DNA of 10,416 nt, from assembly GCA_013696665.1 (NCBI GenBank), contig JACCYC010000271.1, positions 1 through 10,416 of the forward strand, read 5' to 3'. Shown here piece after piece: positions 1 to 6,612 of the stretch (positions are counted from its first letter, which is position 1; every line of letters starts with the position of its first letter). The DNA is from Burkholderiaceae bacterium. Lineage in GTDB: Bacteria > Pseudomonadota > Gammaproteobacteria > Burkholderiales > Burkholderiaceae_F. Under the pieces are notes generated by a model. The model worked only from the letters and a program-made list of their open reading frames with translations, was not told the origin of the DNA and searched no databases. The position numbers and the translations under genes are program-made.

Positions 1-486
1 ACGCTCTCGTTTCGAGCGCGCGCGCTTGCGGTGAGACTCTTCATGGCGTTCGGGATTCTCGGCAGGCGCAGTCGGCAACGGAGCCGAACGTCGCAACGCA
101 GGGTTGGCCAATGTGGCAGGCGCTCCAGGTGCAATTCGTAACGTAGTCACGGGCCCGAGCGCTTGTTTGCTTTCCCCGCCGGGCGGAGTCGTCCGTGGAC
201 GCGGCGGACGTCGCGCCTTGGCACCATCAGTTCGAGGTGAGCTGTCAGGGGTGCTCGTCGATGGCGCCATAGCCTGTGGCGTGGGACGACGCACCATCGG
301 TTCAGTCAGAGCAGTGACAGTGCGTGTTTGCGCAAGCGCGGAATCGTCGACGTAGGTAAGGCTCCCGATTGCGTCAAAGACCGCCCGGCATTGGCCACAA
401 CGAACCAATCCGCCGCGCAACTTCAGTTGATCGGCGACCACGCGGAATAACGCGGCGCACTGAGGGCACTTGGTTGCAAGAGCCAT
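1..486 (-). CDS. Zinc-ribbon (MJ0042-type) protein, probably with a C-terminal DUF3426 domain; partial
   Basis: Reading leftwards from an ATG at 486-484, the frame stays open for 162 codons to the window edge, so the C-terminus is missing. The start reads MALATKCPQCAALFRV, and a second cysteine pair lies in VRCGQCRAVF. C7, C10, C30 and C33 form the CPxC...CGxC zinc ribbon of the MJ0042 family. Residues 43 to about 162 are rich in Pro, Arg, Ser and Thr and end in a basic stretch, which suggests a disordered linker. In relatives such a linker is usually followed by one membrane helix and a DUF3426 domain, but that part lies outside the window. The ATG overlaps the prmA stop by one base (TAATG), so translation is probably coupled to prmA. 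The family's function is unknown. The zinc-ribbon call is firm, while DUF3426 membership is inferred from family and context. Confidence 0.85.
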   Translation of the reverse strand, partial: MALATKCPQCAALFRVVADQLKLRGGLVRCGQCRAVFDAIGSLTYVDDSALAQTRTVTALTEPMVRRPTPQAMAPSTSTPDSSPRTDGAKARRPPRPRTTPPGGESKQALGPVTTLRIAPGAPATLANPALRRSAPLPTAPAENPERHEESHRKRARSKRER

Positions 487-1403
487 TAGACGTTCGCGTC
501 CGGCGTTCTCGCTCCGGCCAGACAAACCCATCCGTCCTCGGCGCGCCAGACACTCAGCGGCAACGAAGCATCAGCTCGCCGGTACGTTGCGATGAGTTCG
601 TCGGCTTGTCGTTCGAGAACGCCCGAGAGCACCAGAGCACCGCCGGCCGCTACCCGAGCCAGCAGCGCGGGTGCTAGCAATCTAAGCGGATTCGAGAGAA
701 TGTTGGCAAGCACGATGTCAAAGGTAGTCGCGCACTGGCTCAGTCCGTGCGGGTCAGTGTAACTGGCGGCTATCTGATTGGCGCTCGCGTTGGCGCGTGC
801 GGCATCGAGTGCCTGTGGATCGATGTCAACGCCCACCACACGTTCTGCGCCAAGCTTTGCCGCGGCGATGGCCAGAATTCCGGAACCGCAGCCGTAGTCG
901 AGCACGCTCGCACCCGGTCGCAGATGCTGGTCGAGCCAGCCTAGGCACAGGCGCGTCGTGGGATGGGTTCCTGTACCGAACGCAACCCCCGGATCGAGGC
1001 GCACGACACGCGCCGGCGGCGGCGGGGGATCGTGCCAGGTCGGAACGATCCATAAGCGTTCACTGATCTGCGTGGACGGAAACTGCGCCTGTGTGTGCAG
1101 CACCCAGTCGGCGTTCTCAACCGATACGCGGTGCTCAACGACGACATTTTGCCCGGCGGCATTGCAGGCAGCGACGATGATCGCGTCTGCGTGATCCTGA
1201 TCAATCAGGACACGCAATCGGCTCTGGTTCCAGCTACGACGACGCGTATCGTCGATGCCAGGTTCACCGTACATCGGTTCTTCATCCTCGGTGTCGGCGT
1301 GCGCGTCTTCGATCGACACCGACAGCGCTCCCGCTTGGATCATTGCATCGGAGAGCGTTTCAACAACCGCTTCTTCAGCGATCAACGCGATTTCGACCAG
1401 CAC
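486..1403 (-). CDS. prmA: Ribosomal protein L11 methyltransferase PrmA
   Basis: This cytoplasmic SAM-dependent methyltransferase trimethylates ribosomal protein L11. The product is 305 aa, close to the usual length of about 293-300. An N-terminal L11-binding domain covers about residues 1-100. The catalytic Rossmann domain follows, with LDPGVAFGTGTHPTT at about 137-150, SAM-binding motif I (DYGCGSGILAI) at 169-179, the acidic loop VGVDIDPQALD at 190-200, and NILSNPL at 234-240, the family's (D/N)PPY-like motif. A Pro run at 126-130 (PPPPP) sits just before the catalytic domain. The start is GTG at 1403-1401, three bases after the accC stop, with a GGCGAG-like ribosome site inside the end of accC. 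The stop TAA overlaps the next gene's ATG. The gene is probably co-transcribed with accB and accC. The assignment is secure. Confidence 0.96.
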   Translation of the reverse strand: MLVEIALIAEEAVVETLSDAMIQAGALSVSIEDAHADTEDEEPMYGEPGIDDTRRRSWNQSRLRVLIDQDHADAIIVAACNAAGQNVVVEHRVSVENADWVLHTQAQFPSTQISERLWIVPTWHDPPPPPARVVRLDPGVAFGTGTHPTTRLCLGWLDQHLRPGASVLDYGCGSGILAIAAAKLGAERVVGVDIDPQALDAARANASANQIAASYTDPHGLSQCATTFDIVLANILSNPLRLLAPALLARVAAGGALVLSGVLERQADELIATYRRADASLPLSVWRAEDGWVCLAGARTPDANV

Positions 1404-1406
1404 GTT

Positions 1407-2762
1407 TCACTCGCCGAGGTGCCGCGCTGCCAAACGCTTCTCCAGGTAGTGAATACTGGTCCCGCCAAGGACGAACTTTTCGTCGATCAGCAGTTCGCGA
1501 TGCAGCGGAATATTGGTCTTGATGCCCTCGACCACCATTTCGGACATTGCAATGCGCATCCTCGCGAGGGCCTGGTTGCGCGTGTCGCCATAGCAAATCA
1601 CCTTGCCGATCATCGAATCATAGTTCGGCGGCACAAAATAACCGGTGTAGGCGTGGGAGTCGACGCGCACGCCGGGCCCGCCGGGCGGATGCCACGAGGT
1701 GATGCGCCCCGGCGACGGGGTAAATTTGTATGGATCTTCAGCATTGATGCGACATTCGATCGCGTGACCCTTCAGAACGACGTCGCGCTGGCGAAGTCTC
1801 AACTTTTCGCCTGCTGCTACCCGGATCTGCTCCTGCACGATGTCGATGCCCGTCACCATCTCAGTAACGGGGTGCTCGACCTGGACGCGTGTGTTCATTT
1901 CAATGAAGTAGAACTCGCCGTCTTCAAACAAAAATTCAAATGTTCCGGCGCCGCGGTAGTTGATCTTCTTGCAGGCTTCCACCACCTTTTCGCCCATTTT
2001 GTCGATCGCGCGACGGTTCAGTCCCGGCGCCGGGGCCTCTTCGATCACCTTCTGGTGTCGTCGCTGCATTGAGCAGTCGCGTTCGCCGAGTGAGAGCGCG
2101 TTGCGATGCTGATCGCACATCACCTGGAACTCGATGTGACGCGGGTTCTCGAGAAATTTCTCCATGTATACGGAGGCGTTGCCGAACGCTGCGTGCGCTT
2201 CCTGCCGCGTCATGTTGACTGCGTTGATCAGCGCCGCTTCGGTGTGTACGACACGCATGCCGCGGCCGCCGCCGCCGCCAGAGGCTTTGATAATGACCGG
2301 GTAGCCGATGGCACGGGCAAACTTGACGATGTCGCGCGGCTCTTCGGGCAATGCTCCGTTGGAGCCCGGAACGACGGGCACGCCGGCGGCCACCATGGCC
2401 TGCTTAGCCGATATCTTGTCGCCCATCGCGCGTATCGATTCCGGCCGGGGACCAATAAAGCAAAACCCACTTTTTTCAACACGCTCTGCGAAGTCGGCGT
2501 TTTCCGACAAAAATCCATAGCCGGGGTGAATCGCTTCTGCGTCGGTGACTTCGGCTGCGCTGATAATCGCCGGGATGTTCAGGTAGCTGTCCTTTGACGG
2601 CGCGGGTCCTATACAAACAGACTCATCGGCGAGCTTCACGTACTTTGCGTCGGTATCGGCTTCTGAATGTACGACTACCGTGCTGATGCCCATTTCCCGG
2701 CAGGCACGTTGCACGCGAAGCGCGATCTCACCGCGGTTGGCGATCAGGATTTTTTTGAACAT
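1407..2762 (-). CDS. accC: Acetyl-CoA carboxylase, biotin carboxylase subunit AccC
   Basis: Biotin carboxylase uses ATP and bicarbonate to carboxylate the biotin carried on AccB, the first half-reaction of malonyl-CoA synthesis in the cytoplasm. The product is 451 aa (E. coli 449). The N-terminus MFKKILIANRGEIA is canonical. The ATP-grasp glycine loop SGGGGGRGMR lies at 161-170. With this start, the known E. coli active-site residues fall at identical numbers: K116, K159, H209, E276, E288, N290, R292 and R338. That agreement supports the ATG at 2762-2760 over an in-frame GTG 30 bases upstream (2792), which would add ten unrelated residues. The gene lies 56 bases after accB and three bases before prmA. 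I see no strong Shine-Dalgarno sequence at the ATG, so expression may lean on accB transcription and coupling. Confidence 0.97.
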   Translation of the reverse strand: MFKKILIANRGEIALRVQRACREMGISTVVVHSEADTDAKYVKLADESVCIGPAPSKDSYLNIPAIISAAEVTDAEAIHPGYGFLSENADFAERVEKSGFCFIGPRPESIRAMGDKISAKQAMVAAGVPVVPGSNGALPEEPRDIVKFARAIGYPVIIKASGGGGGRGMRVVHTEAALINAVNMTRQEAHAAFGNASVYMEKFLENPRHIEFQVMCDQHRNALSLGERDCSMQRRHQKVIEEAPAPGLNRRAIDKMGEKVVEACKKINYRGAGTFEFLFEDGEFYFIEMNTRVQVEHPVTEMVTGIDIVQEQIRVAAGEKLRLRQRDVVLKGHAIECRINAEDPYKFTPSPGRITSWHPPGGPGVRVDSHAYTGYFVPPNYDSMIGKVICYGDTRNQALARMRIAMSEMVVEGIKTNIPLHRELLIDEKFVLGGTSIHYLEKRLAARHLGE

Positions 2763-2818
2763 CAGATCAGTGCAGATTCGCGGCGAGAACACCGCCGGAC
2801 GAGTGCTTGCTCAACGTC

Positions 2819-3280
2819 CTATTCGATGATGAAAAGCGACTGGCCGTACTCAACGGGCTGGCCGTTTTCCACCAGGATTTGTTTTACGGTGCCGCCGATT
2901 TCAGCTTCGATCTCGTTAAGCAGCTTCATCGCTTCGATGATGCACAACGTATCTCCCGGTTTCACCGTTTGACCCAGTTCGATAAACGACGCGGCGCCGG
3001 GGCTGGCCGAGCGATAAAACGTTCCAACCATCGGAGATTTGACCGCATGACCTTCCGGCTCGGCAGCGGCAGTCCCTGCGCCCGCCGCATTCAATCCGTT
3101 CGCGGCGGGCACGGTTGCCGTCACGGGGCCGCCGATCAATGTCGTCGCCGCGCTAGGGGCTGCGGGCGCGGGGCTGAACTTTGCTATGCGAACGCGATCT
3201 TCCCCCTCGGTGATTTCGAGCTCCGCGATGCCAGACTCTGCCACCAGGTCGATCAACGTCTTCAGCTTTCGTAAATCCAT
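2819..3280 (-). CDS. accB: Acetyl-CoA carboxylase, biotin carboxyl carrier protein AccB
   Basis: AccB carries the biotin that shuttles carboxyl groups from AccC to the carboxyltransferase AccAD. The product is 153 aa (E. coli 156). Residues 1-34 form the conserved N-terminal region (MDLRKLKTLIDLVAESGI...). An Ala/Pro/Gly-rich mobile linker covers about 35-78. The biotinyl domain covers 79-153 and includes MVGTFYRSASPGA, the AccB 'thumb' region. The biotin-accepting lysine is K119 in EAMKLLNEIEAE, and the protein ends in SLFIIE as expected. The start is ATG at 3280-3278 with GGGAA a few bases upstream. A sigma70-like promoter is visible in the 53-base gap to aroQ. The gene is followed by accC on the same strand, the classical accBC pair. 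The assignment is secure. Confidence 0.97.
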   Translation of the reverse strand: MDLRKLKTLIDLVAESGIAELEITEGEDRVRIAKFSPAPAAPSAATTLIGGPVTATVPAANGLNAAGAGTAAAEPEGHAVKSPMVGTFYRSASPGAASFIELGQTVKPGDTLCIIEAMKLLNEIEAEIGGTVKQILVENGQPVEYGQSLFIIE

Positions 3281-3296
3281 CTGATTTCCCGGCTCT

Positions 3297-3328
3297 TATA
3301 TATATAGATTGCGGTTACGCAGTGGCAA
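3297..3328 (-). promoter_or_regulatory. Candidate sigma70 promoter of accB-accC-prmA
   Basis: On the minus strand, TTGCCA (3328-3323) is followed by TATATA at 3306-3301 (spacer 16) or at 3304-3299 (spacer 18). The ten-base alternating TA run at 3297-3306 makes the exact -10 ambiguous. The AT-rich run stands out in GC-rich DNA and lies immediately upstream of accB. Its position suggests accBC is transcribed separately from aroQ. The -35 lies inside an inverted repeat (3324-3348), so a regulator could act here. This is a sequence-only prediction. Confidence 0.6.
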
Positions 3329-3348
3329 ACCCACTAGGCCGGTTTGCC
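3324..3348. repeat. Perfect 8-bp inverted repeat spanning the aroQ stop and the accB -35
   Basis: GGCAAACC (3324-3331) and GGTTTGCC (3341-3348) are perfect reverse complements separated by nine bases. The repeat covers the last codons and stop of aroQ (TAG at 3336-3334) and most of the accB -35 hexamer. No T-tract follows on the minus strand, so a classical intrinsic terminator is unlikely. It could be an operator, an RNA hairpin ending or protecting the aroQ transcript, or chance. Confidence 0.5.
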
Positions 3349-3780
3349 GTTGCTCACCGCAAATTCCATCGCGTAGCGGTATCCCGCTGGACCGAGGCCG
3401 GTGATCACTCCGACCGCAATGTCGGCTAGATACGAGCGATGTCGAAAGCGTTCTCGGCGATGCACATTGCTTAAATGCACTTCAATAAATCGCACAGACG
3501 TGGCACTCAATGCGTCCCGGAGCGCAACACTTGTGTGTGTGAAGCCTCCTGCATTGATGATGATGAAGTCCGTCCCATCGGCACGCGCCTGGTGAATTCG
3601 GTCGATCAACGCGCCTTCGTGGTTACTCTGAAAAAAAATTGCCTTTGATTTGCGCTGATGTGCAATTGCCGCGAGTTCGGCGTTGATCTCATCGAGAGTT
3701 CGGCTGCCATAAATCTCGAGTTCCCGCGTGCCTAGCGCATTCAGGTTGGGACCGTTGACGACCAATACTTGGCCCGCCAT
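3334..3780 (-). CDS. aroQ: Type II 3-dehydroquinate dehydratase
   Basis: AroQ catalyses the reversible dehydration of 3-dehydroquinate to 3-dehydroshikimate, step three of the shikimate pathway to aromatic amino acids. It is a cytoplasmic enzyme, usually a dodecamer. The product is 148 aa, the normal family length. Visible motifs are VVNGPNLNALGTRELEIYG at 7-25 (R19 and catalytic Y24 on the lid loop), QSNHEGALIDRIH at 51-63, IINAGGFTHTS at 74-84 (N76, H82), and FIEVHLSNVHRRE at 98-110 (catalytic H102). In most homologues the lid reads REP, but here it reads REL (L21). The start is ATG at 3780-3778. I see no clear Shine-Dalgarno sequence. It lies 98 bases downstream of the tlpA-like gene and ends within the accB promoter region. 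The function is secure. Confidence 0.96.
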   Translation of the reverse strand: MAGQVLVVNGPNLNALGTRELEIYGSRTLDEINAELAAIAHQRKSKAIFFQSNHEGALIDRIHQARADGTDFIIINAGGFTHTSVALRDALSATSVRFIEVHLSNVHRRERFRHRSYLADIAVGVITGLGPAGYRYAMEFAVSNGKPA

Positions 3781-3878
3781 TAGGAATGCGAACAGCGACT
3801 TTGTTCAAGCATTGGATGCGGAGTTCACAGAAGAAGCGCTACAGAAGGCCGAAGTTTCTACCTTTTGACGCCTGCTGT
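3781..3878. other. Intergenic spacer between the tlpA-like gene and aroQ
   Basis: This 98-bp gap holds no gene that I can support. It contains an imperfect inverted repeat with nine-base arms, one mismatch and a 20-base loop (ACAGAAGGC at 3841-3849 against GCCTGCTGT at 3870-3878). The repeat sits directly after the stop of the tlpA-like gene on the minus strand. It has no T-tract, so termination there is doubtful. I see no convincing promoter for aroQ. Confidence 0.4.
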
Positions 3879-4478
3879 CTACTTGCCGACCCGCCCCGAA
3901 ATCGCGTCTGCCGACGCGTCAAGGTGCGTGCTAAGCCATGCGCGCAGTTCGGGATCCCGCAGTTGCCCCAGCTTAGATCGAGCAATAAAGCCGCTTCGAT
4001 CGATCAGCACAGTATAGGGAAGAGCGCCCGACGTATTCCCAAGTTTCCGAGCGAGGTCCGTGCCGGCCGCGCCCGCAATCAGAAGCGGTAGTTCCAGTTT
4101 CAATGAATCGCGAAAGCGCTTGACCGCGCCCGGGTTGTCTATCGCGAGGCCGACCACGGCCAGATCCCGGCCACCGAACTCCGAGTGGACACGCTGCAGG
4201 TCGGGCATTTCTTCCACGCACGGCGCGCACCAGGTCGCCCAGAAATTAACCAGAATCCAACGCCCTCTCCACTGAGCCAATGCCTGAGGTTTTCCATCGG
4301 CATCACTGAAGGTGTGCTCGAACAGCGCCGCCGCAGACTGACGCTCAGCCGGAGCCGAAGGCGAGCCATGGCGTAATGCAAGCGTCACACCGCCGCCAAG
4401 AGCAAGCAGCCCGACCATGACCAGGCACACGTTCGCGCGCCGTTTGAACCACACAGAGTTTCCCCGCGCCGCTTGCAT
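3879..4478 (-). CDS. TlpA-like thiol-disulfide oxidoreductase, membrane-anchored
   Basis: This is a thioredoxin-fold protein of the TlpA/ResA group, expected to face the periplasm and reduce disulfides in partner proteins. The product is 199 aa. A basic N-terminus is followed by one hydrophobic segment at about residues 17-36 (ANVCLVMVGLLALGGG...), an uncleaved anchor or signal peptide. The redoxin domain covers about 52-188. WILVNFWATWCAPCVEEMPDL holds the CxxC pair C84/C87, and GALPYTVLIDRSG holds the cis-Pro154 facing the active site. The chosen start is ATG at 4478-4476, which overlaps the upstream stop as TGATG. A TTG one codon earlier is possible but less likely. The gene is probably translationally coupled to the hypothetical gene upstream. 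The specific substrate, such as cytochrome c maturation factors, cannot be told from this sequence. Confidence 0.9.
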   Translation of the reverse strand: MQAARGNSVWFKRRANVCLVMVGLLALGGGVTLALRHGSPSAPAERQSAAALFEHTFSDADGKPQALAQWRGRWILVNFWATWCAPCVEEMPDLQRVHSEFGGRDLAVVGLAIDNPGAVKRFRDSLKLELPLLIAGAAGTDLARKLGNTSGALPYTVLIDRSGFIARSKLGQLRDPELRAWLSTHLDASADAISGRVGK

Positions 4479-5134
4479 CAACAGCTTTCAGATATCAATT
4501 TTTTGAGCGCTTCCATGTTTGCCCGTCCGGCTGCTTCGATCGGGTGCATGTCTTCGTCGGCAGGGTTTGGGCGTCGATGGCGCGCAGCAATCCGGATGGC
4601 ATCGCGCGGATAAATATGCAATCGGACGCCGACCGATGCTCCACGCGCTGAACCTCTTCCAGAGCCCGCAGGTGAGACGACGTAGCTTAAGCGTTCAAGT
4701 ACTTGAGGCCGCTCGTCGCCTCCCCCGTCATCGACATCGAATTCAATACCCAGGTTCATCAGGTGGAGCTCGACGTCCTTCGCACTATCAACATAGAGGT
4801 GCAAATGAATGTCCGAATGTTCGGTCGCCGTTCCATTTAAAACTGCGCCGATGACGTATGGCTCGAACTCACGCAACGCCAGCATGACTTCGCTAGCCAG
4901 TTCGCGGCGTGATTTGAGCAGTGCGCGGTGCTGCTCTCCGCCAAAAAGCTTTAGGTAGCGCCGCAGCTCGTACTCGACTTCACTGTTGTCGGGCAGCGTC
5001 GTGCGGCGGTCAAGCGCCTCGCCCAGCAACTCATTGACGGCGCGCCGCTTGGCCTGCGCGTATTCGCACCCCTCCTCGGCGATCAGCCGCGCCGCGGTTG
5101 CGGCGAGCTCGGTCCGAAGATCGCTCGAAGCCAT
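4478..5134 (-). CDS. Conserved hypothetical protein beside mpl, with a degenerate nucleotidyltransferase-like motif
   Basis: The 218-aa product is soluble, with no signal peptide or membrane segment. Residues 1-90 look helical and charged (DLRTELAATAARLIAEEGCEYAQAKRRA...). At 95-113, IGAVLNGTATEHSDIHLHL resembles the GS/T-x(n)-SDhDhxh core of minimal nucleotidyltransferases, but the second acidic residue is His110, so ordinary metal-dependent catalysis is doubtful. Residues 135-141 and 155-167 are Gly/Asp/Ser-rich loops. VGVRLHIYPRDAIR at 168-181 resembles a final beta strand. I recall similar uncharacterised proteins next to mpl in beta- and gammaproteobacteria, sometimes mislabelled UDP-N-acetylmuramate-alanine ligase, and nothing here supports that label. 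The start is ATG at 5134-5132. The gene is transcribed divergently from mpl, and its stop overlaps the tlpA-like start. Function unknown. Confidence 0.85.
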   Translation of the reverse strand: MASSDLRTELAATAARLIAEEGCEYAQAKRRAVNELLGEALDRRTTLPDNSEVEYELRRYLKLFGGEQHRALLKSRRELASEVMLALREFEPYVIGAVLNGTATEHSDIHLHLYVDSAKDVELHLMNLGIEFDVDDGGGDERPQVLERLSYVVSPAGSGRGSARGASVGVRLHIYPRDAIRIAARHRRPNPADEDMHPIEAAGRANMEALKKLISESC

Positions 5135-5162
5135 GCATGCAGTTTATCGGTAGATGGCGACA

Positions 5163-5189
5163 TTGATAGCGCTGTGGCCGCATTACAAT
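5163..5189 (+). promoter_or_regulatory. Candidate promoter of the mpl operon
   Basis: TACAAT (5184-5189) is a good -10 match, and TTGATA (5163-5168) a good -35 match, but the spacer is only 15 bases, shorter than the preferred 16-18. It lies about 58 bases upstream of the mpl TTG in the 113-bp divergent region, the expected place. Another weak upstream hexamer might pair with the -10 instead. The divergent gene's promoter must share this gap, but I cannot place it. Confidence 0.45.
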
Positions 5190-5247
5190 CCGGCGCGCTC
5201 GTAACGCTGTCGTCCACTTCAATTGCCCGGCCCGGCCGGACTCGACT

Positions 5248-6612
5248 TTGCATATCCATACTCTCGGCGTTGGTGGAACATTCATGGGTGGCCTCGCACA
5301 GCTTGCGCAGGCTGCCGGACACAAGGTCAGCGGGTGCGACGCAAATTTGTATCCGCCGATGAGCGATCAACTGCTGTCAGCAGGCGTTGTCGTGATCGAG
5401 GGTTACAGCGCAGATCAGTTGTCAATTAAACCCGACGTCTGGGTTATCGGGAATGTTGTCACGCGCGGCAATCCGCTGATGGAGGCCATCCTCGATCGCG
5501 GAATGGCCTACATGTCGGGCCCGCAGTGGCTCGCCGAAAACGTGTTGCGGGGTCGGCACGTAGTCGCAGTTGCCGGAACTCACGGAAAGACGACGACTAC
5601 TGCGATGCTTGCAAAAATCATCGACCAGGCAGGGCTTGATCCCGGCTATCTGATTGGCGGAGTGCCGGAAGACTTTGGGCGCTCGGCCCGCCTCGGCCAG
5701 GGTCCGGTGTTCATCATTGAAGCCGACGAGTACGACACCGCTTTTTTCGACAAGCGTTCGAAGTTTCTGCACTATCGCCCGCGCACGCTGGTAATCAACA
5801 ATCTGGAGTTCGATCACGCTGATATTTTTCCCGATTTGGCAGCGATCGAAACGCAGTTTCACCACCTGGTGCGGACACTGCCCGCCAGTGCGCGGATTGT
5901 GGCCAACGCGGGCGACGACGCTGTGTCCAGGGTCCTGGCTCGCGGCTGCTGGTCAGAGCTACACACGTTTGGTGCAGCTGGAATGTGGTGCATCGACAGC
6001 GAAGCACCGTTTCAAATTCGACTGGATGACAAGCCGTTAGGCGCGCTGAGGCTGGCGATGGGCGGGCAGCATAATCGTCTCAACGCGCTGGCGGCGATCG
6101 CTGCGGCCTCTCATGTCGGTGTTCCTGCTGCAACTGCGCTGGCTGCGCTCGCAGCATTCGGCGGGGTCAAGCGTCGCCTCGAAGTTCGCGGCGTCGTTGG
6201 CGGCGTGACGGTGATCGATGACTTTGCCCATCACCCAACTGCGTTTGCCCAGACAATTGCGGCGGTTCGAGCGTCAAACCCGGATGGCCGGGTGATAGCG
6301 ATTTTCGAACCTCGCTCCAATACGATGAAACGCGGCGCCGTTAGCGCGTTGCTTTCCGACAGTCTGTCCCGCGCGGACCGTGTGTTCTGCTTTGCGGGCG
6401 GCATTGACTGGGACGTCGCGCAGACTCTGAGGCCGCTTGGAGCAACCGCGACGGTGCATGATGATTTGACATCAATGATCGCTGCGATCGTGGAGTTTGC
6501 CGCCGATGGCGATCAACTGGTGGTGATGAGCAATGGCGCTTTCGGCAATATCCATTCGGAGCTGCTCGCGCGGCTCAAGACTCGCCCTACAGCGACTCAG
6601 CGCGCTGCGTGA
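5248..6612 (+). CDS. mpl: UDP-N-acetylmuramate:L-alanyl-gamma-D-glutamyl-meso-diaminopimelate ligase
   Basis: Mpl joins the recycled tripeptide L-Ala-gamma-D-Glu-meso-DAP to UDP-MurNAc with ATP, returning cell-wall fragments to peptidoglycan synthesis in the cytoplasm. The product is 454 aa (usual about 450-460). The N-terminal Rossmann-like domain starts MHIHTLGVGGTFMGGLAQLA. The Mur-ligase P-loop is GTHGKTTTT at 110-118. Further Mur motifs are EADEYDTAFFDKRSK at 158-172, NNLEFDHADIF at 184-194, MGGQHNRLNALAA at 271-283, DDFAHHPTA at 324-332, FEPRSNTMK at 353-361 and SNGAFGN at 428-434. The start is TTG at 5248-5250, because homologues begin at this exact MHIH and I see no ATG in frame just upstream. 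Its stop overlaps the yqiA GTG by four bases (GTGA), making it the first gene of a coupled operon. Confidence 0.96.
   Translation: MHIHTLGVGGTFMGGLAQLAQAAGHKVSGCDANLYPPMSDQLLSAGVVVIEGYSADQLSIKPDVWVIGNVVTRGNPLMEAILDRGMAYMSGPQWLAENVLRGRHVVAVAGTHGKTTTTAMLAKIIDQAGLDPGYLIGGVPEDFGRSARLGQGPVFIIEADEYDTAFFDKRSKFLHYRPRTLVINNLEFDHADIFPDLAAIETQFHHLVRTLPASARIVANAGDDAVSRVLARGCWSELHTFGAAGMWCIDSEAPFQIRLDDKPLGALRLAMGGQHNRLNALAAIAAASHVGVPAATALAALAAFGGVKRRLEVRGVVGGVTVIDDFAHHPTAFAQTIAAVRASNPDGRVIAIFEPRSNTMKRGAVSALLSDSLSRADRVFCFAGGIDWDVAQTLRPLGATATVHDDLTSMIAAIVEFAADGDQLVVMSNGAFGNIHSELLARLKTRPTATQRAA

Noticed and set aside
1095..2072. 325-codon open frame on the plus strand opposite accC and prmA
   Set aside because: It lies almost wholly antisense to two secure genes, shows no recognisable domain, and is typical of shadow frames in GC-rich coding DNA.
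2262..2282. Run of GCC/CCG triplets that looks like a simple repeat
   Set aside because: It encodes the conserved Gly-rich ATP-binding loop of AccC, so protein constraint explains it.
2106..2597. 163-codon plus-strand frame opposite accC
   Set aside because: It lies fully inside accC in antisense. Its Ala run mirrors the glycine loop codons of accC.
1407..2792. Longer accC starting at a GTG at 2792
   Set aside because: It adds ten residues absent from the family. The ATG at 2762 gives exact E. coli active-site numbering.
3297..3306. TATATATATA as a phase-variable microsatellite
   Set aside because: Five dinucleotide units are short, and the run is adequately explained as a promoter -10 region.
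3879..4481. TTG start one codon upstream for the TlpA-like gene
   Set aside because: The ATG at 4478 directly overlaps the upstream TGA (TGATG) and is the stronger start codon.
5422..5865. 147-codon minus-strand frame opposite mpl
   Set aside because: It is antisense to conserved mpl motifs including the P-loop, and has no protein family signal.
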